Part shown: in pieces, positions 12,949-19,644 of the stretch
Layout of the letters: each line of letters starts with the position of its first letter
Position numbering within the stretch: the stretch's first letter is position 1
Assembly (NCBI RefSeq): GCF_001953355.1
Contig: NZ_MPIY01000017.1
Span: 124,001 to 188,000 of the forward strand
Reading direction: 5' to 3'
Source: Polynucleobacter sphagniphilus
GTDB taxonomy: Bacteria; Pseudomonadota; Gammaproteobacteria; Burkholderiales; Burkholderiaceae
DNA: 64,000 nucleotides
Notes under the pieces: model-generated
What the model saw: the letters and a program-made list of their open reading frames with translations, nothing else
Databases searched by the model: none
Told to the model about the DNA's origin: nothing
Made by a program: the position numbers and the translations under genes

Positions 12949-13515
12949 TTATATCAACTCAACGGCCGCTCTTTTCATATCGTCATTCACATCAATGTAT
13001 TTTTGCGTCACAGCGATACTCTTGTGTCCCGCTAGGCTAGCCAAGATGCGCACAGAGATGCCCTTGTTTGCCAAGGTCGTAATAAATTGCCTACGACCAC
13101 TGTGGCTACTAGCGCCAGCGATACCTGCTCGCTTATAAAGCCAAAAGAAGTGCTGGCATAGGGTATTGGGTGTCCAGCCCAAACGCTTAGATGTATGGAA
13201 CAAGGGAATGTCAGGCATGGTGATATGTCGGGTTTTGAGATACACAGCCAATTCTTCTTTTAGTTTTGCTGGCAAGAACACCGTTCTGCCGTCATTCCCT
13301 TTAGTTTGCTGTGCACTTAAACGAATTTCACTTTTAATCGTGCCATCTTCATTTAATACATCTCCCATTTTTAATTGGGCAATTTCTTTAACGCGAAGTC
13401 CTGCCCAGTATCCCATGAGCAACATTGCGCGATTGCGCTGTGCATAAGTTGTGCTGCTGATGTAGCGTAAGACTTGTTCTAATTCATTTGTGGTGAGTGT
13501 TTTTGCTTGAGCCAT
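12949..13515 (-). CDS. Short tyrosine recombinase (catalytic domain only)
   Basis: A 188-residue protein with a complete catalytic set: Arg in GLRVKEIA (about residue 41), Lys in QQTKGNDGR (72), His-x-x-Arg in SHSGRRQF (about 138-141), His in LAGHKS (about 164), and nucleophile Tyr in TQKYID (173). The N-terminal core-binding domain of XerCD-type enzymes is missing, giving the size of FimB/FimE-type invertases. AAAGGA lies 6 bases before the ATG. An inverted repeat with 18-bp arms lies 108 bp upstream of the start and may be its substrate (inference). It is distinct from the integrase at 16333. Confidence 0.85.
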   Translation of the reverse strand: MAQAKTLTTNELEQVLRYISSTTYAQRNRAMLLMGYWAGLRVKEIAQLKMGDVLNEDGTIKSEIRLSAQQTKGNDGRTVFLPAKLKEELAVYLKTRHITMPDIPLFHTSKRLGWTPNTLCQHFFWLYKRAGIAGASSHSGRRQFITTLANKGISVRILASLAGHKSIAVTQKYIDVNDDMKRAAVELI

Positions 13516-13622
13516 TTTTGTCCTTTAGATAAATAAAACTGTGTATGCAGTTTGTATTCTTTTGCTCAAAAGGACGACCAGTTTGCGTCAAAAATAATCT
13601 TTCCAAGAATCAATGACTTAGC

Positions 13623-13670
13623 ATTTAGCGCCACCAAAGAAAATAGCAATAATCTTTGGTGGCGCTAAAT
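13623..13670. repeat. Perfect 18-bp inverted repeat in the recombinase-ars gap
   Basis: ATTTAGCGCCACCAAAGA (13623-13640), a 12-base interior, then its exact inverse (13653-13670). It lies in the gene-free stretch 13516-13922, which also holds palindrome copy 5, a CAGGG-GGTT-CCCTG hairpin near 13746 and the hairpin at 13847-13875. No T-run follows, so a terminator is unlikely; a recombination site for the neighbouring recombinase or a regulatory RNA hairpin are options. Confidence 0.85.
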
Positions 13671-13818
13671 ATATTTATACAAATCGTGGGATAAAGACGA
13701 CGAATTTAAGCAAACACCTCAAATCAGCTCTACACGCTTAAACCAGGGGGTTCCCTGATGCACAGCTATTTGGCGCCGCAATTAGTTTGCATATAGACGG
13801 TTTTTGAGGGGGTTGTGA

Positions 13819-13837
13819 TGTCGTGTTTAACACGACA
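13819..13837. repeat. TGTCGTG-N5-CACGACA palindrome, copy 5
   Basis: TGTCGTG-TTTAA-CACGACA in the gap between the small recombinase and the ars operon. Confidence 0.9.
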
Positions 13838-13846
13838 CCTTACTTA

Positions 13847-13875
13847 ACGACTGCTTATTACTTCAAAGCAGTCGT
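13847..13875. terminator. Hairpin downstream of the ars operon
   Basis: ACGACTGCTT (13847-13856) and AAGCAGTCGT (13866-13875) form a 10-bp stem. It lies about 50 bases after the aquaporin stop on the minus strand. No T-run follows in that direction, so its strength is uncertain. Confidence 0.45.
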
Positions 13876-13922
13876 TTGTATTACATATTTACCGCTGGCA
13901 ACTTTCGACCCAAAGAAGACTA

Positions 13923-14594
13923 TCAAAGCCCTCTTGTATAGCTCTTGCTATCTTTTGGCTCAACTAAGGCAAGAATTCCGACAATCAGTAGTGCCGCTAA
14001 AACTTCAGCTACAACAAATCCTAATACATCACTAGGAGCAATTCCCACAAAGGTATTGGTTAAGCTCCTTGCCACTGCTACTGCTGGATTGCTAAAGAAG
14101 GTAGATGAAGTAAACCAGTAGCCCGCTGTAACTGTCAAAGCAACCAACATTGGAACCTTATCTTTAGCCTCTTTATCTCCGATGTGAATTACCGAGAGCA
14201 ATACGAGTGTTGATACAAGCTCACTCACCCAAATACCCAATCCTGTTCTGACTTTGGTAGATTCTTGAATAATTGGCAGGCTGAACATTAAATGTGTGAG
14301 CCATATTCCAGCAATAGCGCCTGTGAACTGACAAACCCAATAGCCCAACATCTTTTTCAAATCGAGATGCCCTAGCTTCCAAAACATCAAAGTGACTACT
14401 GGATTAAAGTGAGCTCCCGAGATGGGTCCTAGCAAAACAATTAAAGCGTAGAGTCCTGCCCCAGTAGCAATGCTATTTCCAAGTAAAGCTACTGCGGCAT
14501 TACCAGAACCCAATGTCTCGCCCATAAAACCAGAGCCCGCTACTATTGCCAAAAGCAATGCTGTGCCCACAAACTCACAGACATAACTTCTCAT
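13923..14594 (-). CDS. aqpS: MIP-family channel (aquaglyceroporin) in the ars operon
   Basis: A 223-residue, six-helix MIP channel. The first half-helix motif is NPV (residues 64-66, in SGAHFNPVVT) and the second NPA (169-171, in FFSNPAVAVAR) with the expected Arg at 176. In Sinorhizobium meliloti AqpS works with ArsC: arsenate is reduced and arsenite leaves through the channel down its gradient. Here the same pair is present and no arsB or acr3 pump gene is in the window. It overlaps arsC by 4 bases (ATGA) and is the last gene of arsR-arsC-aqpS. The symbol is by analogy. Confidence 0.85.
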   Translation of the reverse strand: MRSYVCEFVGTALLLAIVAGSGFMGETLGSGNAAVALLGNSIATGAGLYALIVLLGPISGAHFNPVVTLMFWKLGHLDLKKMLGYWVCQFTGAIAGIWLTHLMFSLPIIQESTKVRTGLGIWVSELVSTLVLLSVIHIGDKEAKDKVPMLVALTVTAGYWFTSSTFFSNPAVAVARSLTNTFVGIAPSDVLGFVVAEVLAALLIVGILALVEPKDSKSYTRGL

Positions 14595-15070
14595 GCTTTT
14601 GTATGGATATCTTTTAGGCTCATTGAATCTAACTTGTCTAATGGCATATCAGCTAAAAGATTAATACGCTTTTTGAGTCCAATCATCACATCTTTAAATG
14701 CTTTGCGCTTATCTTCATCGGTGCCTTGGACTTGGGATGGGTCAGGAAATCCCCAGTGTGCTGTTGCTGGATTGCCAGGCCAGAATGGACATTGCTCACC
14801 AGCGGCTTGATCACAAACAGTAATGATGAAATCCATCTTAGGAGCATCGGGCAAACCGTATTCGTCCCAGCTTTTGCTTCTCAACTTGCTTTGGTCGTAA
14901 CCCATTTCTTTAGTCAACTCTGCCGCAAATGGATTAACAGAGGTGCCAGGACTAGATCCTGCTGAATAACCAACAAATAATCCACTGGGATGGGTTGATG
15001 CTAATGCTTCACCTAATACAGAGCGGGCGGAGTTATGGGTACAGAGAAACAGGATGTTGTATTGCTTCAT
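14591..15070 (-). CDS. arsC: Arsenate reductase, thioredoxin-coupled (low-MW phosphatase fold)
   Basis: A 159-residue protein of the LMW protein-tyrosine-phosphatase fold. The phosphate loop CTHNSARS is at residues 10-17 and the redox cysteines Cys86 and Cys94 are in VCDQAAGEQCPFWPG, the arrangement of thioredoxin-dependent ArsC. These cysteines separate it from plain LMW-PTPs. It reduces arsenate to arsenite in the cytoplasm. It overlaps arsR and the aquaporin gene by 4 bases at each side, so all three are translationally coupled. Confidence 0.9.
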   Translation of the reverse strand: MKQYNILFLCTHNSARSVLGEALASTHPSGLFVGYSAGSSPGTSVNPFAAELTKEMGYDQSKLRSKSWDEYGLPDAPKMDFIITVCDQAAGEQCPFWPGNPATAHWGFPDPSQVQGTDEDKRKAFKDVMIGLKKRINLLADMPLDKLDSMSLKDIHTKA

Positions 15071-15396
15071 TTGACTTTGGCTTTCTTCAAAGGTTTAACG
15101 GGAGTACAGGATTTACCGCCACAGCAGTTATCTAATAAAAATTCACTTAGCTTTTGAACTTGCTCGGCATTAGGTCTATAGATGAGATTACGACTTTGAC
15201 GCTCTACCAATAAAAGCTCGGCATCTACTAAATCTTTTAGGTGAAAGCTGAGGGTGGCATTGGGGATACCGAGTTTTTCAATAATTTGACTTGGGGTTAA
15301 CCCAAGATCGCCACGCTGGACAATGAGGCGAAACACATTTAGTCGGGTTTCCTGCCCTAAAGCGAGAAAAGCAGAGATAGCGTTATCATTGTTCAT
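15067..15396 (-). CDS. arsR: ArsR-type arsenic-responsive repressor
   Basis: A 109-residue winged-helix ArsR protein. The HTH includes TPSQIIEKLGIPNATLSFHLKDLVDAELL. The metalloid site is not the classical CVC helix motif; instead Cys91, Cys92 and Cys97 cluster at the C-terminus (NCCGGKSC), like the As(III)-binding ArsR of Acidithiobacillus ferrooxidans. It should repress the arsRC-aqpS operon and perhaps the divergent arsH until arsenite binds. The 94-bp divergent region contains a dyad at 15395-15418. Confidence 0.9.
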   Translation of the reverse strand: MNNDNAISAFLALGQETRLNVFRLIVQRGDLGLTPSQIIEKLGIPNATLSFHLKDLVDAELLLVERQSRNLIYRPNAEQVQKLSEFLLDNCCGGKSCTPVKPLKKAKVK

Positions 15397-15418
15397 ATTT
15401 CGAATTATATGGAAATAT
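15395..15418. promoter_or_regulatory. Candidate ArsR operator
   Basis: ATATTTC (15395-15401) and GAAATAT (15412-15418), an inverted repeat with a 10-base spacer in the arsR-arsH divergent region, touching the arsR start. Placement and symmetry fit an ArsR site; this is inference. Confidence 0.5.
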
Positions 15419-15490
15419 ATGACAGTTTTATGAAAGCGTATTCTTCATAGTCGCCTACCTGTAATAGCACTCTGTAACCAATAATCATCC

Positions 15491-16201
15491 ATGCCTGACC
15501 TTTCTAATATCGATAAAGCACTCTTTCACAAGCCCACCCTTGATGAATTAACTGTTAAATCTTCCCAAAGTCATCCACCGAGAATCTTGCTTTTATACGG
15601 CTCACTCAGGGAGCGGTCATTTAGTCGCCTCCTAGCCGAAGAAGCTGAGCGAATCTTAGAGGCAATGGGTTGTGAAACACGATTCTTTAATCCCAAGGGA
15701 TTGCCGCAAGTAGACGATGCCCCTGAAACACATCCCAAAGTAGTGGAACTAAGAGAGTTGGTTCAATGGGCAGAAGGAATGGTTTGGAGCAGTCCTGAGC
15801 GACACGGAGCTATGACAGGATTAATGAAATCGCAGATTGATTGGATCCCACTTAGCGTTGGCGCTGTAAGACCCTCACAAGGCAAGACGCTGGCTTTATT
15901 ACAAGTAAGCGGCGGATCACAATCTTTTAATGCGGTTAATCAAATGCGAATTTTAGGTAGATGGATGCGGATGATCACCATTCCCAATCAATCATCCGTA
16001 CCTAAAGCATTTTTAGAGTTTGCCGACAATAATCGAATGAAGCCATCCGCCAATTACGATCGTGTAGTTGATGTGATGGAAGAGTTAGTTAAGTTCACTC
16101 TATTAACCAGATCAGTTTCGGGCCATTTAACCGATCGCTACAGTGAGCGCAAAGAGAGTGCTGAGGAATTATCTAAAAGAGTAAACCAAAGAAGTTCTTA
16201 A
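15491..16201 (+). CDS. arsH: ArsH, NADPH-dependent flavin oxidoreductase
   Basis: 236 residues matching ArsH throughout: the flavodoxin-like FMN site [10 protein letters not shown] (37-46), then [35 protein letters not shown] and [21 protein letters not shown]. ArsH oxidises trivalent methylated and aromatic arsenicals, detoxifying organoarsenicals. It is divergent from arsRC-aqpS across a shared control region. The start at ATG 15491 gives the normal family length; its ribosome site is weak. Confidence 0.92.
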   Translation: MPDLSNIDKALFHKPTLDELTVKSSQSHPPRILLLYGSLRERSFSRLLAEEAERILEAMGCETRFFNPKGLPQVDDAPETHPKVVELRELVQWAEGMVWSSPERHGAMTGLMKSQIDWIPLSVGAVRPSQGKTLALLQVSGGSQSFNAVNQMRILGRWMRMITIPNQSSVPKAFLEFADNNRMKPSANYDRVVDVMEELVKFTLLTRSVSGHLTDRYSERKESAEELSKRVNQRSS

Positions 16202-16300
16202 TTAATCTTATGCCGTTAAGGCTGCTATTGGCCGTTCTCTGCCCACCAAACTCATAAAATCACCCTATTTTGAGTGTCTGCAGTCTGTCCAATATCAGCC

Positions 16301-16319
16301 TGTCGTGTCAAACACGACA
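16301..16319. repeat. TGTCGTG-N5-CACGACA palindrome, copy 6
   Basis: TGTCGTG-TCAAA-CACGACA between the arsH stop and the integrase stop. It is followed by CCCTTGCCCCT, as in copy 1, which also lies at the 3' side of a minus-strand gene. Confidence 0.9.
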
Positions 16320-16332
16320 CCCTTGCCCCTGT

Positions 16333-17547
16333 TTATGCCAACCTATCTGCTGCCATTGTTGCCGTCATCTTGCTGTAATGCCTCTCAATCATATTCACAC
16401 TAGTTCCCATTTGCCGTGCAAGCGTATGTATATCAATGCCGCTTGCTAACGCAAAAGTAGCATAAGTGTGTCGCAAGCTATACAGCGTTCGGTTTAAGCC
16501 ACCACTATCCTTACGCATACTGCTTCGCACCATTAAGTTTCTAAATATATTTTCCATATTGCTTATCTGTGTGTTGTCAGGCAAACAAAAGATGGCTTTG
16601 TCTAACTTAGCTTCAATTAGTCCATTTAAGTTTGTGTAGTCCAACTTATGCCAACGCATTAGACGCTCAAATACCTTTATCACTTCGTGCTTAGCAATCA
16701 GATAGCGTGGACCAGTCTTGCCGCTTACCCAAACACGCAAATATTTTTTATTACCAATCCAATGCCATTGCAAGTGCTTCCATCGCAAGCGTAGTGCTTC
16801 TGTGCCGTGTCGCACTCCAGTGTTTACCAAAAATTCTATGTAAGCAACACACAGCGTTCGCATTAGTCTTGTGCGTTCTGTATAGCTACTCTTTACCCAA
16901 GTCTCTGTATAACTTATCAACTCAATAATTTCTTCTTTACTAAAAGCTGGGCGAGGCTGACTACGCTTGCCTTTGCTGTCCAACATCGGCACAGCACGAT
17001 TGTGTGCAACATAGCCACGCTCTCTCGCTAAATTCACAACACGAATGTATGCACTTGCGTGATTGCGTTTCGTGCTTGCCATCGGCACTTTATTCATTTC
17101 AGTAATTCGCCACGCATCAAAATCTGCAAGCATCTCTGTCGTAATTTTTTCTACTTCGTAGGCGCCAAAAAAAGGAATGAGATATTTGTTAATTGCAAAA
17201 ATGTAATCTCTATAACAACGACGACCAATGTTGTTATCCAATGCTCTACTCATATTTGCAATTTCATCTAACGCAATCTGCTTAAATGTTTTCGTAGTGA
17301 TTGCCAAGCCAGCATCTGTTTTTATTTTTACAGTTTCAATAATTGCAATCGCATTTATCTTTGCTTGCTCTATGTCGTCTGTATTTGTTGTAGTGCTGTG
17401 CCACTTGTTGTTCGCTAACTTAAATCGCACTTGCCACTGCACCGACTGCGGACGCTTATACAGCAAGGCTTTGCCGTCCATCAGCCTTACTTGTTTAATA
17501 GTATTTGCGTCAAACTGTGTTGTAAATAATTGTTGTAGTGAGGACAT
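16333..17547 (-). CDS. Phage-type tyrosine integrase of the element
   Basis: About 404 residues from ATG 17547. An N-terminal DNA-binding part (FKLANNKWHSTTTNTDDIEQAK) and SAM-like core-binding domain precede the catalytic domain with Arg in VNTGVRHGTEALRLRW, Lys in VSGKTGPR, His-x-x-Arg in YSLRHTYATFAL and Tyr in ERHYSKM. Length and layout are those of tRNA-targeting integrases. A TTG at 17574 would add nine residues; neither start has a clear ribosome site. The start faces attR 200 bp away, the usual position for the integrase of such elements. Confidence 0.9.
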   Translation of the reverse strand: MSSLQQLFTTQFDANTIKQVRLMDGKALLYKRPQSVQWQVRFKLANNKWHSTTTNTDDIEQAKINAIAIIETVKIKTDAGLAITTKTFKQIALDEIANMSRALDNNIGRRCYRDYIFAINKYLIPFFGAYEVEKITTEMLADFDAWRITEMNKVPMASTKRNHASAYIRVVNLARERGYVAHNRAVPMLDSKGKRSQPRPAFSKEEIIELISYTETWVKSSYTERTRLMRTLCVAYIEFLVNTGVRHGTEALRLRWKHLQWHWIGNKKYLRVWVSGKTGPRYLIAKHEVIKVFERLMRWHKLDYTNLNGLIEAKLDKAIFCLPDNTQISNMENIFRNLMVRSSMRKDSGGLNRTLYSLRHTYATFALASGIDIHTLARQMGTSVNMIERHYSKMTATMAADRLA

Positions 17548-17574
17548 ACACTTAAGTATGTTTTCAAATGCCAA

Positions 17575-17747
17575 CTTGGACGACGATTAGTTTTTTATCG
17601 TCGCAAAAATCCCACGCAATACTCTGCGAACAAAATTATGTGTGTGATTTTTTTATTGAGTGCCGCAGATTTTTCTGCGAATTGAACGGCGCTGTGAAGA
17701 GAAGCTTTTGACTAATGTTTACAACTGTCAAACATCGAAAAATATTT
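17575..17747. other. Integrase-attR gap with short repeats
   Basis: This part of the gene-free stretch 17575-17950 holds a hairpin (CGACGAT and ATCGTCG near 17580-17602), a dyad GCAGA-TTTTT-TCTGC near 17665, and two direct copies of TCTGCGAA. Such repeats beside the core site could be arm-type integrase sites and the int promoter (inference). From 17813 to 17950 I see nothing specific. Confidence 0.4.
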
Positions 17748-17812
17748 TTTTCAATCCTCTGCTCTACCGACTGAGCTACCAGGCCAAGACTTGGAATTAT
17801 AAATGAAAGTGT
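17748..17812. repeat. Right attachment-site repeat (attR): 5' half of tRNA-Phe
   Basis: A perfect 65-bp copy of 5179-5243. Bases 17748-17785 are nucleotides 38 to 1 of tRNA-Phe in antisense, followed by 27 bases of the tRNA upstream flank with its TATAAT box. The 3' half is absent, so this is a tRNA fragment, not a gene. Confidence 0.92.
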
Positions 17813-17950
17813 TCGTCAGCTTGGGAAAAGTGGAAAACTGTCCTTACTCTCGAAAAAATGCCTTAAATCCTTGATTCGCCGGGATGGCAAACCCTACTGC
17901 ACGATAGTTGGTGGAGATGTAGAAATCCTCTTTTGATAGGAGTCTAATTA

Positions 17951-18247
17951 CTAGACGCTCAGTTCTTCTTGGTTCAAAAGAGATTTTCTACTGGCAAGGT
18001 ATTTGACACCTTTGGCTCCATAGTTTTCAGTATGGATTTGATTGGGTAACAAATGAAATACATCGCCCGCTAAGAAAGTGCTTTTTATGCCGCCGATGAT
18101 GATGTCAATTTGACCCTCAATTATCAGGGCTTGAACTTCGTATGGGTGTGAATGTAAATCCAAAAAACCACCTAATTCACGCTCCACTAAAACCGGCTCG
18201 GGAAACCCCTCTTTTGTTAACTTCTCTATAAATACTTCTTGCTTCAT
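17951..18247 (-). CDS. Small cupin-domain protein
   Basis: 98 residues with a single cupin: motif 1 LDLHSHPYEVQALIIEGQIDIIIGG (His-x-His and Glu metal ligands) and motif 2 GDVFHLLPNQIHTENYG (second His). Probably a metal-binding beta-barrel with a regulatory or small-molecule role; the substrate is unknown. It is the first chromosomal gene after attR, so it was next to the tRNA-Phe upstream side before integration. Confidence 0.8.
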   Translation of the reverse strand: MKQEVFIEKLTKEGFPEPVLVERELGGFLDLHSHPYEVQALIIEGQIDIIIGGIKSTFLAGDVFHLLPNQIHTENYGAKGVKYLASRKSLLNQEELSV

Positions 18248-18385
18248 TTATTTGGTAACCATCATTTATCAATCTTCATTGTAGTTACATTACTGCTTTG
18301 CAAAAATGATCTAGGTCACACTACACCATCGTAATTCCCTTGATGCTTAATTGTCGTGCTTCCCAACAAATGGGGAGCAGATAAT

Positions 18386-18454
18386 ATGCGATCCTCTATC
18401 TATCGTGACCAGGCAAATCAGATTGAGCGATCCAATACAATTGAGGCGCGATAA
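18386..18454 (+). CDS. Possible 22-residue leader peptide before the HPP gene
   Basis: ATG 18386 has GGAG 8 bases upstream and opens a 22-codon frame (MRSSIYRDQANQIERSNTIEAR) ending at 18454, 41 bases before the HPP gene. No family recognised. It could be a chance frame. Confidence 0.25.
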   Translation: MRSSIYRDQANQIERSNTIEAR

Positions 18455-18495
18455 CCTTGCTTACCGAGGTCACTATTAATTATTCAAGGAATGTC

Positions 18496-19644
18496 ATGAA
18501 TTTGAAGAAGTTTTTTGAACCCTTAAATATATTAAATAGCACTCCCGTGCCTTGGTCTGAGCATTGGAGGTCCGCAATTGGGGGGCTCTTAGGGGGCGGT
18601 CTGGTTGCATTTCTAGCGAAATTTATTGGGGACTTCGTTCAGATAAACGAATGGGCCATGGCATCCCTAGGTGCAAGCGCTCTTTTAATATTCGTATTGC
18701 CCTCAAGCCCAATGGCCCAACCTAAAGCAGTTATTGGCGGAAACATCATTTCAGCATTAGTAGGAATTTCGTGTGCCATTTTTATTCAAGACCCAAGAAT
18801 TGGTGTGCCGGTTGCTATTGGAGTGTCTATATTTGCCATGCTTTTCTTTAACTGCCTTCATGCGCCAGCAGCTGCTACAGCCTTAAGCGCAGTTCTTGGT
18901 CATATTATTAGTTATCGCTTTGCACTGTTCCCGGTATTAATAGACTCGGTACTACTGGTATTAGCGGGCATTATTTACAATAGGGCAACAGGCAAATCCT
19001 ATCCACACATACCGCAAGCTCCTAGCCCCCAAGCAAAACCTAAAAATACCAGCCAAGATGACTCCTCTGAACTCAACTCGGTATTAGCCCAATACAAAGA
19101 ATTTTTTGATATCAATACAGATGATCTCACCAATATCATCAAGCAAGTAGAGCTGCGCGCATACGAGCAGAAATTAAAGTCGATCACCTGCTCAAAGATT
19201 ATGAGCGCCCCTGCAATTACGGTTCAAATGGCAACCCCTCTTGAGAAGGCCTGGATTTTGCTAAGAAAAAATCACATAAAAGCGTTGCCAGTAGTAGATA
19301 AAAATTCTAGGGTGATTGGCGTCATTACTCTAGAAGATTTTCTACAATATGCTGCAGTAGACTTTGATCAGACATTTGGCCAAAGAATTAAAGGTTTTAT
19401 GCGACAAGGCCTCACTCGATCCTCGGCTAAATTAATGGACGCCTACCCCAATGCAGTAGGTCAAGTGATGCGAAAGCCTGTAAGAGTCATAAGCTCCAAT
19501 CGCAATGCATTAGATTTAGTCGATATCTTCGAAGGTCACGGCCACCATCACCTGCCCGTTATCGATCAAAACCAAACTTTGGTTGGAATTCTCACTCAAT
19601 CAGACTTTGTAAGAGCAATTCATAGCTCCCTACAATCGACCTGA
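18496..19644 (+). CDS. HPP-family membrane protein with C-terminal CBS pair
   Basis: 382 residues. Residues about 30-165 form an HPP domain with four membrane segments and the signatures GASALLIFVLPSSPMAQPKAVIGGN and HAPAAATALSAV. A linker follows, then two CBS domains (from ITCSKIMSAPAITVQMATPLEKAW and from VGQVMRKPVRVISSNRNALDLV). HPP proteins transport nitrite in plastids and cyanobacteria; CBS pairs usually bind adenine nucleotides. Substrate here is unknown. ATG 18496 is chosen for the AAGGA 5 bases upstream; a TTG at 18457 is less likely. The 3' end overlaps the convergent YcaO gene by 25 bp. Confidence 0.85.
   Translation: MNLKKFFEPLNILNSTPVPWSEHWRSAIGGLLGGGLVAFLAKFIGDFVQINEWAMASLGASALLIFVLPSSPMAQPKAVIGGNIISALVGISCAIFIQDPRIGVPVAIGVSIFAMLFFNCLHAPAAATALSAVLGHIISYRFALFPVLIDSVLLVLAGIIYNRATGKSYPHIPQAPSPQAKPKNTSQDDSSELNSVLAQYKEFFDINTDDLTNIIKQVELRAYEQKLKSITCSKIMSAPAITVQMATPLEKAWILLRKNHIKALPVVDKNSRVIGVITLEDFLQYAAVDFDQTFGQRIKGFMRQGLTRSSAKLMDAYPNAVGQVMRKPVRVISSNRNALDLVDIFEGHGHHHLPVIDQNQTLVGILTQSDFVRAIHSSLQST

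Larger units (their letters stand above)
5179..17812. mobile_element. Integrated genetic element in tRNA-Phe with arsenic and autotransporter cargo
   Basis: About 12.6 kb between two perfect 65-bp direct repeats, with a tyrosine integrase next to the right repeat. Contents in order: small coiled-coil gene, autotransporter, small ORFs, DUF6641-like gene, iteron-like array, unknown gene, AAA ATPase with partner, unknown 311-residue gene, second recombinase, ars cassette, integrase. The six copies of the TGTCGTG palindrome are all in this interval. No relaxase, type IV secretion, capsid or terminase genes are recognised, so it may be a satellite-type or plasmid-derived integrative element (inference). 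Confidence 0.88.

Noticed and set aside
13842-13905. Remnant of a gene end on the minus strand (VFFGSKVASGKYVIQTTALK then stop)
   Set aside because: Only about 20 codons, no family match and no start; could be chance, so not listed as a feature.
14591-15070. Low-molecular-weight protein tyrosine phosphatase
   Set aside because: The fold is shared, but Cys86 and Cys94 and the ars operon context identify arsenate reductase.
8806-16319. The TGTCGTG palindromes as ordinary terminators
   Set aside because: Only the copy at 10059 is followed by a T-run; one copy is inside a coding sequence and the others lack T-runs on either strand.
17748-17785. Second tRNA-Phe gene
   Set aside because: Only nucleotides 1-38 are present; there is no T-arm or 3' acceptor strand. 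It is the attR half.
5179-17812. Prophage or conjugative element
   Set aside because: An integrase and att sites are present, but no capsid, terminase, lysis, relaxase or type IV secretion gene can be recognised.
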